Origin: Saccharothrix espanaensis DSM 44229
Lineage (GTDB): Bacteria > Actinomycetota > Actinomycetes > Mycobacteriales > Pseudonocardiaceae
Assembly: GCF_000328705.1 (NCBI RefSeq)
Contig: NC_019673.1
Span: 4,712,001 to 4,776,000 of the forward strand
Direction of reading: 5' to 3'
Length of the DNA stretch: 64,000 nt
Part shown: one piece after another, positions 34,140-42,567 of the stretch
Layout: each line of letters begins with the position of its first letter
Position numbering within the stretch: position 1 is the first letter of the stretch
Notes under the pieces: model-generated
What the model saw: only the letters and a program-made list of their open reading frames with translations
Databases searched by the model: none
What the model was told of the DNA's origin: nothing
Program-made: the position numbers and the translations under genes

Positions 34140-35062
34140 CGGAGAACGTCACCTTCACCAACGCCGGGGTGGTGCTGGCCGGTTCGCTAAGCCTGCCCGA
34201 GGGCGGCGCGCCGGTGCCGGGCGTGGTCATGGTCGGCGGGTCGGGGCCGTCCGACCGGGACAACGACACGCACTTCCCGCCCATCCGACGCCACCTGGTC
34301 GACGCCGGGATCGCCGTGCTGTCCTACGACAAGCGCGGCGTCGGCGGGTCGTCCGGCGACTGGCTCGACGCGACGATCGACGACCTGGCCTCCGACGCGG
34401 CCGCCGCGCTGGACTTCCTGCGCGCGCGGCCGGAAGTGCGCGGCGAGGCCGCCGGGCTGTTCGGGCACAGCGAAGGCGGCTGGGTCGTCCTGCGCGCCAC
34501 CGCGCTGCGCGACGACGTGCCGTGGGTGGTCACCAACGGCGGACCCGGCACGACACCGGCCGTCCAGGACCGCTACGACCTGGCCAACGCCCTGCGGCGG
34601 ACCGAGGGGATCACCGACGACGAGGTGGACGCCGCGCTGGCCGGCTACGACCGGGTCGTCGAGGCCGGGCGACGTGACGCCGACTTCGCCGAGGCGGCCC
34701 GGATCGCCCAGTCCCCGCCCACGGCGTTCTCCGAGCACGCCGCCGAGGTGGACGAGCGCCTCTGGCGGTTCCTCAAGCGCAAGCAGGACCACGACCCGAT
34801 CCCGGACGCGCTGCTGCTGCGCTGCCCGCACCTGGTGATCTTCGGAGCGGCCGACCACGTGGTCCCGGTCGCCGACAGCGTCCACCTGTTCACCACCGCC
34901 GCCTGCGACCCCCGGCGCGACCCCCGGGCGACGCTGACCGTCGAGGTGTTCCCCGGTGCCGACCACCGCGTCCAGACCGACGGCGGCACCCGCCTGGCCC
35001 CCGGCTACCTCGGTGCCCTGACCCGCTGGATCACCGCTCGTACCGACGAGCAGGCCGCTTGA
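34136..35062 (+). CDS. Alpha/beta hydrolase
   Basis: A 308-residue serine hydrolase, dienelactone-hydrolase/BAAT-like. GVVMVGGSGPSDRDND forms the oxyanion region, YDKRGVGGSSGDW follows strand 4, and the nucleophile Ser sits in LFGHSEGGWV. The Asp is in FGAADHVVPVAD and the His in PGADHRVQTDG. The substrate is unknown. TTG 34136 is the last of three possible starts created by a tandem repeat; earlier ones add 5 or 10 residues of the GGVLS type. No signal peptide, so cytoplasmic. Confidence 0.87.
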   Translation: MSENVTFTNAGVVLAGSLSLPEGGAPVPGVVMVGGSGPSDRDNDTHFPPIRRHLVDAGIAVLSYDKRGVGGSSGDWLDATIDDLASDAAAALDFLRARPEVRGEAAGLFGHSEGGWVVLRATALRDDVPWVVTNGGPGTTPAVQDRYDLANALRRTEGITDDEVDAALAGYDRVVEAGRRDADFAEAARIAQSPPTAFSEHAAEVDERLWRFLKRKQDHDPIPDALLLRCPHLVIFGAADHVVPVADSVHLFTTAACDPRRDPRATLTVEVFPGADHRVQTDGGTRLAPGYLGALTRWITARTDEQAA

Positions 35063-35079
35063 ACCCGTGAGCTGCCGCG

Positions 35080-35670
35080 TCACTCGCCCTGGTCGCGCAG
35101 GTAGCGGGTGTGGTCGGCCTGCTGGTTCACGTCGCCCGCGTAGAACCGCTCGGCCAGCTGGTGGGCCTGCCGCTCCAGCAGGCCGAGCTGGGTGACCAGC
35201 TCCTCCCCCGCGCTCGGCTCGCCGCCGGTCCGCCGCTTCACCGCGAACCACCACGGCAGGTTCAGGTAGGTCTGCACCGACAGCGGCAGGTCGGTGCGCG
35301 CCAACCGCACCAGCGTGTGCCGCAGGTCCGGGTTGGCGGCCAGCCGCGCGGGCCGGGACAGCATGTCGCCCAGCACGTCGGCGATCCGGCGCACCGCGTC
35401 CACGGTGGACTCGGGCATCCGGGACGCCTGCCCGGCCACCTCACCCACCAGGGTGGCCAGCCCCTCCCGGACCTGCCCGGCCTCGGTCGCCGCGTCGACC
35501 GGCACCAGCCGGACCTTCTCCGGCGGCGCGACCAGCGCGCCCGCCGCGTACAGGGCGGCCACGACCAGCGGCCACCACGGGCCGACCACGCCGGTCAGGT
35601 GCAGGACGACGCCGACCAGCCCGCCGACGCAGCCGACGAGGTTCTTGGTCGAGCCCAGGTAGCGCGTCAT
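35080..35670 (-). CDS. Membrane protein with helical tail, last gene of TelA/VWA operon
   Basis: A 196-residue protein. Two close membrane helices (NLVGCVGGLVGVVLHLTGVV and WWPLVVAALYAAGALVA) are followed by a long soluble helical region (VREGLATLVGEVAGQASRMP, RRIADVLGDMLSRPARL, ERQAHQLAERFYAG). This layout resembles XpaC, encoded beside a TelA gene in Bacillus; similarity at sequence level is not certain. ATG overlaps the stop of the VWA gene (ATGA). Confidence 0.75.
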   Translation of the reverse strand: MTRYLGSTKNLVGCVGGLVGVVLHLTGVVGPWWPLVVAALYAAGALVAPPEKVRLVPVDAATEAGQVREGLATLVGEVAGQASRMPESTVDAVRRIADVLGDMLSRPARLAANPDLRHTLVRLARTDLPLSVQTYLNLPWWFAVKRRTGGEPSAGEELVTQLGLLERQAHQLAERFYAGDVNQQADHTRYLRDQGE

Positions 35671-37283
35671 TGGTACCCGCGGATCTCCTGGAACACCTCG
35701 GACAGCTCGGCCTTGCGGGCGTCGAAGACCTTGCCGCCGGTCATCGTCGCCACCTGCGACAGCTCGTCGCTGCTGCCCTCGCCGAACAGCACGGTGAACA
35801 CCGGCACCGACCGCACCGCATCCGGCACGTCGGGGAAGTTCCGCCGGAACGCGGCGAAGTCCGAGCCGTTGGCGTTCTCGCCGTCGGTCATCAGCACGAT
35901 CGAGTTGAACCGGTCCGGGTCGGCCGCGACCACCGGCTCCAGCACCTGGTAGGCCCGCGACAGGCTGTCGTAGATCGCGGTGCCGCCGTTGGCGTCCAGC
36001 GACTGCGCGAAGTCCTTGATCTCGGCGAGGGTGACCTCCGGGTGCTGCTCGGGCACGGTGAACACGCGCGGTGGCAGCGGCGCGGTGCTGAACGGCAGGA
36101 TGGTCACCTCCTCCCGGTTGCGGAAGCCGCGGAACCGGCCGGTCAGCGTGCCGTCCGCGCCGGTCAGGCCGACCAGGGCGGAGCGCAGCGCGTCGATCCG
36201 GTCGCCTTCCATCGAGCCCGACGTGTCCACCACGTACAGCGTGCGCGAGGGCCGCCGGATCTTGTTGAAGTAGGCCGACAGCAGCGCTTCCACCGCGTCC
36301 TGGGTGGCCGGGAAGGGCAGCTCCACCAGGTCCTTGCGGGCGAACTGGCTGCCGAGTCCGACGCCCGGCACGACCGGGCGGCGCTGGGTGGTCTCCATGA
36401 TCCGGCGCTGCGCGTCGGGCGTGCGCAGGTGGTCGGAGAGCTTCTGGTGGGCCTGCCGCGCGTCGTCGTTCGCGGCGGTCAGCAGGGTGAGCGGGTAGTC
36501 GGCGGTGATCACGCCGTCGCTCGGGTAGACCAGGGTGAGCGGCTCGGGGAGGTTCCCGGCGTTGTTCATCGACAGCAGCACCGACTCGTAGTTGATCAGG
36601 CCGTCGATCTTCTGTCCGGCGTCCTGGCCCGCCGCCCGGCGCTGGTAGGCCTCCGACAGCCAGCCCGACGAGCCCGCCGAGAGGGCTTGGGCGCTGAAGA
36701 ACTCGGTCAGCTTCGGTGTCACCGCGGCGATCTGCGCCGCGTCCACCGCGTTGCCCGCGCCCGCGAGCGCCGACGCCACCCCGACCAGCGCGGAGAACCC
36801 GGAGTTCGACGCCGACGGGTCGGTCATGCCGTAGCTGAACGCCTTGCGCCCGGCCTCGGCGGCGATCTCGCCCCAGCCGACCTGCCGGTCGGCCCACCCC
36901 AGGCGCTGCGCGGCGGAGGTGGCCAGGCCCAGCACGACCGGCGAGTTCATGATCTTGACCTGGTTGCCCAGCCGCTTGGCGGCGTCCGGGATGCCCGACA
37001 GGTACCGGTTGGAGGAGAACCACACCGCGTCGTACTTGCCGTCCACCGAGCCGTTCGCGAGCTGCTCCGCGCCCTCCAGCGTGCCCGCGAAGCTGAACTT
37101 CACCGTCACCCCGGTCGCCTTGGCGGCCTCCTCCAGCACCGGCTGGAGGTCGGCCAGCTCGCTGCCCGCGAGCACCCGCAGCACGCCCGGCTCGGGCGGA
37201 CCGGCCGGCTGCGCCGGGTCCGCGTCGTCGGAGCACCCGGCCAGCAGCAGCGCCGCCAGCCCGAGCGCGAGAGCTTTTCTCAT
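35667..37283 (-). CDS. Lipoprotein with substrate-binding and von Willebrand factor A domains
   Basis: A 538-residue exported protein. The lipobox is LLAGC (lipidated Cys near residue 17). Residues about 30-310 form a type 2 periplasmic-binding fold like molybdate/iron carriers (VLRVLAGSELADLQPVLEEA, DAVWFSSNRYL, GMTDPSASNSGFSALVG, LINYESVLLSMNNAG). After about 340 comes a VWA domain with a complete MIDAS: DTSGSM, Thr in NGGTAIYDSLS, and Asp in VLMTDGENANG. It overlaps both neighbours by 4 bp. It is probably surface-anchored and captures a ligand, presenting it to the other operon products; that role is inferred. Confidence 0.9.
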   Translation of the reverse strand: MRKALALGLAALLLAGCSDDADPAQPAGPPEPGVLRVLAGSELADLQPVLEEAAKATGVTVKFSFAGTLEGAEQLANGSVDGKYDAVWFSSNRYLSGIPDAAKRLGNQVKIMNSPVVLGLATSAAQRLGWADRQVGWGEIAAEAGRKAFSYGMTDPSASNSGFSALVGVASALAGAGNAVDAAQIAAVTPKLTEFFSAQALSAGSSGWLSEAYQRRAAGQDAGQKIDGLINYESVLLSMNNAGNLPEPLTLVYPSDGVITADYPLTLLTAANDDARQAHQKLSDHLRTPDAQRRIMETTQRRPVVPGVGLGSQFARKDLVELPFPATQDAVEALLSAYFNKIRRPSRTLYVVDTSGSMEGDRIDALRSALVGLTGADGTLTGRFRGFRNREEVTILPFSTAPLPPRVFTVPEQHPEVTLAEIKDFAQSLDANGGTAIYDSLSRAYQVLEPVVAADPDRFNSIVLMTDGENANGSDFAAFRRNFPDVPDAVRSVPVFTVLFGEGSSDELSQVATMTGGKVFDARKAELSEVFQEIRGYQ

Positions 37284-38434
37284 CGGTCCCCCTCGGCGGT
37301 GGTCGCGTCGTGCGACCGGCGCAGGTGTTCTTCGGCGCGGCGGATCTCGCCGGACAGCGACTCGACGGTGGCCGACATGGTGCGCACGGCGTCGGCCCGG
37401 AAGCCGTCGACGGCGTCGATCGCGGCGTAGATCCGCTCGAACGACGCCCGGATCGTCACCACGGCCACCGCCGGGTCCGCGCTCGCCCGGCGGATCTCGG
37501 CGCTCTGCAGGTCGAGCAGCTCGGAGTTGGCCCGGATCAGGCCGTCGGTGGTGGCCTGGAGCGCGGCGACCTCGTCCAGCACGTCGCGCTGGCTGGCCAG
37601 CGCGCCGCTGACCAGCAGCGCGACCCGCAGCGCGGCGACCGTCGTGGACACCGCCCGTTCCACGCCCCGGATCAGCTCGTCGTTGTTGCGGCGCACCAGG
37701 TCCAGCGCCAGGTAGCCCTGCGCGCTGACGGCGAGCTGGGTCAGCAGGTCCTGGTGGCGCTGCCGGATCGGGTACTGCGCGTCGGCGCGCAACGCCCGCG
37801 CCCGCAGCGGGTCGGTCAGGTCGAACACGCCTGCCTGGCGGTCCACCGCGCCGTCGACGGCTTCGGCGAACGCGGCGGCCTCGGTGAGCCGGCCCATCGT
37901 GCGCCACAGCCGCTCCCGCTCGCCCTTGATGGCGGCGTTGTCCCGGCGCAGCACGTCTTGGCGCTGCCGCAGGTCCACGACGAGCGCGTTCACCGGCTCG
38001 TTCGCGGCGCGGTAGCGGTCGAGGGCCTTCTTGGCGGCGTTGGCGGCCGGGAACATCCCGAGCAGCTTGCGGCCGGTGAGCGGCAGCTTGGCCGGGTCGA
38101 GCTCGGCGACCGTGCGGCGCAGCCCGGACAGGCTGGTGGTCACGTGCTCCTGCGGCGAGGCGGTGTCGCGCAGCGCCCGCACCGAGCGGTCCAGCATCGC
38201 GCCGGCCACGCCGGCCGCCGCCCGCATGTCGGCCTCGCCGACCGCGAGCAGCTCGTCGAGCGCCTCGGTGAACTCCGGCGACCGCACGTCGAGGCGCTGC
38301 AACCGGGTCGCGAACTCGTCGGCGCGGCGCGCGATGTCGTCACGGGCGGCCTGGTCGAGGGCGATCAGGCCCGCCGCGCGCTCGACCGGGATCGCCGCCA
38401 CCGGCTCCGGCGGGGTCAGGGTGAACTCGTCCAT
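37280..38434 (-). CDS. TelA-family (toxic anion resistance) protein
   Basis: A 384-residue, mostly helical cytoplasmic protein of PF05816. Typical parts: VRALRDTASPQEHVTTSLSG, LPLTGRKLLGMFPAANAAKK, LRQRQDVLRRDNAAIKGERE, LTQLAVSAQGYLALDLVRRN, VSTTVAALRVALLVSGALAS and DLQSAEIRRASADPAVAV. Named after tellurite resistance, the family is widely linked to Ter-type stress systems with VWA proteins; its biochemistry is unresolved. Shares one base with the stop of the gene before and overlaps the next as ATGA. Confidence 0.92.
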   Translation of the reverse strand: MDEFTLTPPEPVAAIPVERAAGLIALDQAARDDIARRADEFATRLQRLDVRSPEFTEALDELLAVGEADMRAAAGVAGAMLDRSVRALRDTASPQEHVTTSLSGLRRTVAELDPAKLPLTGRKLLGMFPAANAAKKALDRYRAANEPVNALVVDLRQRQDVLRRDNAAIKGERERLWRTMGRLTEAAAFAEAVDGAVDRQAGVFDLTDPLRARALRADAQYPIRQRHQDLLTQLAVSAQGYLALDLVRRNNDELIRGVERAVSTTVAALRVALLVSGALASQRDVLDEVAALQATTDGLIRANSELLDLQSAEIRRASADPAVAVVTIRASFERIYAAIDAVDGFRADAVRTMSATVESLSGEIRRAEEHLRRSHDATTAEGDR

Positions 38435-39528
38435 CAGTAGCGCTTCTTCACCTCGTCGAGCAGCCGTTCCAAGGTCTCGAACGACGGCGGCTCGACGGTG
38501 TCCACCAGATCGGCCGGGGCCGACGCCCCGGCCTGCGCCACGGCCTCGGCGAACAGCTTCGGGTCGGTGGTGCGGAAGCCGTGCGACGCGGCCAGCCGGC
38601 CCAGTCCGGGGTCGGTGGACAGCAACTGCCCGACGCGGTCGCCGTTGCCCGACAACGGGACCAGCGTGTGCTTGGAGTAGACGGTCGGCGCGGGGTAGAG
38701 CATCCGCATGTCCGGCCGGATCGAGCCGTCACCGCGCACCTGGCGGCCCAGGAACTGCGACTCGTAGATCAGGGCCAGCGGGGTCTTGCCCATGCCGGCG
38801 GACAGGTAGTCCTCGAACGGGCCTTCGGTGCTGTTCTGCGTGTACCCCTGGTCCAGGAACAGCCTGGCCACGTCCGGCAGCACCTTGGCCTCCTGCTCGG
38901 GGCTGCTCACCACGGCGTTGCCGTTGGCCACGAACGACGCGATCGCCAGGTACATCGCGGCGGAGTTCGACTCGCGCGGGTCGGTCGTGGTGACCAGGAC
39001 GTTCTTGCGGGCCGGGTAGGCGGTGTTGCCGGGCAGCTGGTCCCAGCGGGTGCCGGCCTTGGCCAGCTCCAGGTACCGGGGGACGTCGAGGACCTGGTAG
39101 TCGCCCGCGCCCTTGCGCACCACGCCGGCGGCGGTGAGCAGCCCGACGATCGGCTCGAACGTGGCGACGGCCATCGGCGACTGGAACGGCGTGTGGACCG
39201 CGGTCACCTTGCGGTCGCGCTGGATCTTCTGCGCGGCGGGCGAGGAGGACGGGAACGCGAACTCGTACTTGCCCAGGTCGACGGTGGTGGCGAGCTGGCG
39301 GGACCCGGCGGTGTCGACCTCGATCCTCAGGCCGTGCCGGGCGAACGCGTCGACCACCCGCTGATCGGTGAAGAACGCCTGCTTCTCCGACCCGATCACG
39401 CCCCGGACGGTGGTCAGGTCGCCGGCGGTCGCGCCGTCGTCCTCCCGGCCCCACACGATCACGGCCACGACGGCGAGAACCAACACCACCGCCAAGCCGA
39501 CGGACACCTGGCGCTTCACGACGTTCAC
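38434..39528 (-). CDS. Membrane-anchored substrate-binding protein, first gene of the operon
   Basis: A 364-residue protein with one N-terminal helix (VGLAVVLVLAVVAVIVWG) and an outer periplasmic-binding fold: VIGSEKQAFFTDQRVVDAFA, DLGKYEFAFPSSSPAAQKI, YPARKNVLVTTTDPRESNSA, GPFEDYLSAGMGKTPLALIY and LVPLSGNGDRVGQLL. It resembles the binding half of the VWA lipoprotein. No permease or ABC gene is present, unlike normal uptake systems. GTG 39528 follows GAGGGGG directly; upstream codons add non-homologous sequence. Confidence 0.85.
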   Translation of the reverse strand: MNVVKRQVSVGLAVVLVLAVVAVIVWGREDDGATAGDLTTVRGVIGSEKQAFFTDQRVVDAFARHGLRIEVDTAGSRQLATTVDLGKYEFAFPSSSPAAQKIQRDRKVTAVHTPFQSPMAVATFEPIVGLLTAAGVVRKGAGDYQVLDVPRYLELAKAGTRWDQLPGNTAYPARKNVLVTTTDPRESNSAAMYLAIASFVANGNAVVSSPEQEAKVLPDVARLFLDQGYTQNSTEGPFEDYLSAGMGKTPLALIYESQFLGRQVRGDGSIRPDMRMLYPAPTVYSKHTLVPLSGNGDRVGQLLSTDPGLGRLAASHGFRTTDPKLFAEAVAQAGASAPADLVDTVEPPSFETLERLLDEVKKRY

Positions 39529-39762
39529 CTGCCCCCTCGTCCCCCATCCGGGTGTGATCATCCACTTCGCTCCGGTCGTTTGACGCGCCATCGGGACAGC
39601 ACACCGTGAACGCTCGATGAACAACAGACGTCGATTCACTCGGCGGTGCCGATTCGGTCGCACACCGTGACTCCGATTGGCGGAACCGGTCGCCGCCCCT
39701 CCCCCGCCCCCGGCTCCCCGGCAGCGTCGACGCCGAGGAAGGGAGGCCCCGCGTCAGCCGAC

Positions 39763-40274
39763 ATGGACACCGACGCCGTGCAGCGGATCGTTCACGCCGG
39801 TCAAGGTCGAACCCGCCGACATCCGCCACGCCTGGCGCGACGACGCAGGCACGACCTTCGCCACGCGCGTCACCGAGAGTCCCAGCAGACCGAGGTCGCC
39901 CGGGTCAGTGCCTTGCAGCTACAGCGCTTCGCCGACGTCGTCGCCATGTACGGGCGCAAGCGGATCACCGACGCTGCCGGATCCGCGACCTGCCGGCGGA
40001 GGACGGGAACCCATTCTCCGCCCTGGCGGACCAGACCCAGGCCGTCCACGACTGGTACCACCTGGTCAAGACCGAGGGGCCGAGATCCGGCTCGACGCGT
40101 GATCCAACATCTACTACGGCTACGTCGGCACCCGGGCCGGCTTCGACTCGGCCACCCTGCACGCCGGGGCCGACCTCGCCGACGAGTGGTCGGTCCAACT
40201 GGGCATCGACCTGGCCCACCACCGCCGAGAACTACGACGACCTGGTCGCGACGGGCATCATCCGGCCGCTCTGA
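39763..40274 (+). pseudogene. Broken polymorphic toxin gene (type 44-like)
   Basis: The pieces read in different frames: EPADIRHAWRDDAGTTFATR, then QLQRFADVVAMYGRKRITDA, then LADQTQAVHDWYHLVKTEGP, then IYYGYVGTRAGFDSATLHAG with ADEWSVQLGIDL, and finally ENYDDLVATGIIRPL and stop at 40274. The order and motifs (AV-WY-LVKT-GP, YYGYVG--AGF, IGI-L) match C-terminal toxin domains of polymorphic toxin type 44. At least three frameshifts and an internal deletion are needed to join them, so it cannot be functional. The remaining 39529-39762 holds nothing I can support. Confidence 0.6.
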
Positions 40275-40371
40275 CCCGGCCCGGCAGCGTGGGCGGCCGT
40301 CGGGTTACCCGCACGGGTGGCACCGGCGGCGGGCGTGGTTGGGGTGGACGTCGGTGGGTACTGACAAGACC

Positions 40372-40986
40372 ATGAGCGACTCCCTTCGCGCGCTGGCCCT
40401 GGTGTGCAGCCTCAAGCCCTCGCCCGCCAAGTCCAGCAGCCAACTCCTCGCCCAGCAGGTCCTCGACGAACTGGCCACCCACGACGTGGCGGGCGAGATC
40501 GTGCGGGTGGTGGACCACGACGTCAAACCCAGCGTCGAGACGGACGCGGGCGACGGCGACGAGTGGCCCGACCTGCGTGAACGGGTGCTGAAGGCGGACA
40601 TCCTGATCATCGCCACCCCGACCTGGATGGGCCACATGTCCAGCATCGCGCAGCGCGTCCTCGAACGGCTCGACGCCGAGCTGTCCGAACAGGACGAGCA
40701 GGGCCGCCCGCACCTGTTCGACAAGGTCGCGGTGGCCGCCGTGGTCGGCAACGAGGACGGAGCCCACAAGATCATCGCCGACCTGTTCCAAGCCCTCAAC
40801 GACGTCGGCTACACCGTGCCGGCGCAGGGCGGCACCTACTGGAACGGCGAGGCGATGGGCTCGGTCGACTACCAGGACCTCGACTCGACCCCCGAAGCGG
40901 TCGCCTCCACCACCAAGACCCTGGCCTTCAACGCGGCCCACCTGGCCCGCCTGCTGCGCGCCAACCAGTACCCCGCCTCCTCCTGA
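40372..40986 (+). CDS. Flavodoxin-fold NAD(P)H-dependent reductase
   Basis: A 204-residue protein of the NADPH-dependent FMN reductase/WrbA-like group. LALVCSLKPSPAKSSSQLLA is the phosphate-binding loop, ILIIATPTWMGHMSSIAQRV contacts the flavin, and VAVAAVVGNEDGAHKII and VPAQGGTYWNGEAMGS complete the pattern. It should reduce quinones or small electron acceptors. ATG 40372 is set by homology. Confidence 0.88.
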   Translation: MSDSLRALALVCSLKPSPAKSSSQLLAQQVLDELATHDVAGEIVRVVDHDVKPSVETDAGDGDEWPDLRERVLKADILIIATPTWMGHMSSIAQRVLERLDAELSEQDEQGRPHLFDKVAVAAVVGNEDGAHKIIADLFQALNDVGYTVPAQGGTYWNGEAMGSVDYQDLDSTPEAVASTTKTLAFNAAHLARLLRANQYPASS

Positions 40987-41098
40987 CCGGTCTCAGGTCT
41001 GCCTGGTGGCCGGTCGAACCGCGGATGACGGACCCGAGACGGCGGGTTGGGCCCCGATGTCTGGGCGGGTTCGTGCCCGCCCGGACCGCACCAATGCA

Positions 41099-41605
41099 CT
41101 AGGCACGCTCACGACGGCGGTAGGTCCACCAAGCGCTGAGCAGCGACGCCGCGGTGATCACGGCACCCACGGCCACGACGTTCACCGCGGCCGTCGCCGA
41201 GCGCGGCCACGTCTCGTAGCCCAGGGTGACCGGCGCGAACAGCAGCCAGATGCCGACCGCCGCGGTCACCAGGCTCAGCCAGGCCAGGTAGCGCGGTGCG
41301 ACCATCCGGACCAGGGCCAGGACCGCGACGGTGGCCCCCAGCACGATGTCGTGCCAGTAGCCGACGAACCCCCTGGCCTCCGGCGCGTAGTCCAGGGCGA
41401 CGGGGGCGATGGCCAGCCACGCGCCCGCCACGAACACGACTCCGCTGCACAGGCTGTCGGCGGTGGGCGACTTCGGGTCGTCCAGCAGAGTCTTGCCTTG
41501 GGGGTGGGCGATCGGCTGGTGCCCGGCCGCGCTGATCGGTGTCGGGTCGGGCGCGTTGGCGTCCCGCTCCATCGGCAGGCCCCGCCCCGGTGTCAGATCC
41601 GTCAT
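41099..41605 (-). CDS. SPW-repeat membrane protein
   Basis: A 168-residue protein. About 45 hydrophilic residues (TPISAAGHQPIAHPQGKTLL) precede four membrane helices in two repeats: CSGVVFVAGAWLAIAPVALD with VGYWHDIVLGATVAVLALVR, then YLAWLSLVTAAVGIWLLFAP with AVNVVAVGAVITAASLLSAW. The repeat pattern is that of SPW proteins (PF03779), whose role is unknown. ATG 41605 follows GGAGGAG at 5 nt. Confidence 0.87.
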   Translation of the reverse strand: MTDLTPGRGLPMERDANAPDPTPISAAGHQPIAHPQGKTLLDDPKSPTADSLCSGVVFVAGAWLAIAPVALDYAPEARGFVGYWHDIVLGATVAVLALVRMVAPRYLAWLSLVTAAVGIWLLFAPVTLGYETWPRSATAAVNVVAVGAVITAASLLSAWWTYRRRERA

Positions 41606-41767
41606 CACTCCTCCTCCGTGCGCAGGTCCCCCCGGGGTTTCCCGCCCGGTACGGCCCTGAACCGCACGCCGACGCCCGTCCGGCGGACACGCGCCGAGGC
41701 CGAGCCGTCGTGCCTGCCGGGTGCGTGCGCGCGGTGTGAAGCGCCGCCTCTCGGGGTAGCCGGGACC

Positions 41768-42322
41768 ATGAGCGGCGTTCAAGACGAGTTGTTGCGCACG
41801 TTGGTCAAGGTGGCCAAAGCACTGCGCGACCAAGAGATCCCGTTCGCGTTGACGGGCGGATGCGCGGTCTACGCGAGAGGCGGTCCGGCGACCGAGCACG
41901 ACGTCGACATCCTGGTGCGCGAAGAAGACGCCAAACCCGCGGTGAGCGCGTTGGTGGCGGCCGGGATGCGGGCCGCCGACGCGCCCGAGGACTGGCTGCT
42001 CAAGGTCTACGACGGCGATTCGTTGGTGGACCTGCTGTTCCGCCCCAACGAACTGGCCGTCACCGACGCCACGCTGGCCCGCGCGGAAGAACTCCCGGTC
42101 AGCTCCGCGACGCTGCCGGTGATGCCCGCGACCGACGTGATGATCAGCAAGCTCCTCGTGCTCGACGGGCACCGGTGCGACTTCAGCGAACTGCTGCCCT
42201 TCGCCCGTGCGCTGCGCGAGCAGATCGACTGGCCGCGCGTGATCGAGGCGACCGAGCACTCCCCTTACGCCGCGGCGTTCCTCGTGCTGACCGAACGACT
42301 CGACCTCAGGAGCACGCCATGA
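41768..42322 (+). CDS. Nucleotidyltransferase-fold protein
   Basis: A 184-residue protein with a minimal nucleotidyltransferase core: the GG turn in PFALTGGCAVYARGGPATEH, the Asp pair in HDVDILV, and a third Asp in SLVDLLFRPNELAV. VMPATDVMISKLLVLDGHRC is the helical part seen in AbiEii/MNT-like families. It probably transfers a nucleotide to a protein or small molecule. It starts a three-gene operon with 4-bp overlaps; no antitoxin-like HEPN partner is present. Confidence 0.85.
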   Translation: MSGVQDELLRTLVKVAKALRDQEIPFALTGGCAVYARGGPATEHDVDILVREEDAKPAVSALVAAGMRAADAPEDWLLKVYDGDSLVDLLFRPNELAVTDATLARAEELPVSSATLPVMPATDVMISKLLVLDGHRCDFSELLPFARALREQIDWPRVIEATEHSPYAAAFLVLTERLDLRSTP

Positions 42323-42567
42323 CCGCCGAGCAGTACCTGTCCGCCCGACTCCGCCGGGCGTTGGCCGAAGACCCCCGGACCACGGAGCTGGGCGTGCGGG
42401 TGACCGTGCGCGGCGACAACGTGCTGCTGTCCGGTGACGTGGCCTGCGCCGAGCGGCGCGCGGAGCTGGAGGCGGTGATCCGCGAGGTGGCACCGGAGCT
42501 GACGGTGCTGGACGACGTCCGGGTGGTGCCGGCGGGCGAGCCCGAGGGCCGGGAGGAGCTGCGATGA
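42319..42567 (+). CDS. BON-domain protein
   Basis: An 82-residue protein consisting of one BON-like domain: LSARLRRALAEDPRTTELGV, VRVTVRGDNVLLSGDVACAE and LEAVIREVAPELTVLDDVRV. BON domains usually bind phospholipid or mediate protein contacts in outer layers, but this one has no signal peptide and should be cytoplasmic. Overlaps both neighbours as ATGA. Confidence 0.83.
   Translation: MTAEQYLSARLRRALAEDPRTTELGVRVTVRGDNVLLSGDVACAERRAELEAVIREVAPELTVLDDVRVVPAGEPEGREELR

Noticed and set aside
35080..39528. ABC-type anion uptake system
   Set aside because: Two binding-fold proteins suggested it, but there is no permease or ATPase gene and the VWA and TelA proteins do not fit a transporter.
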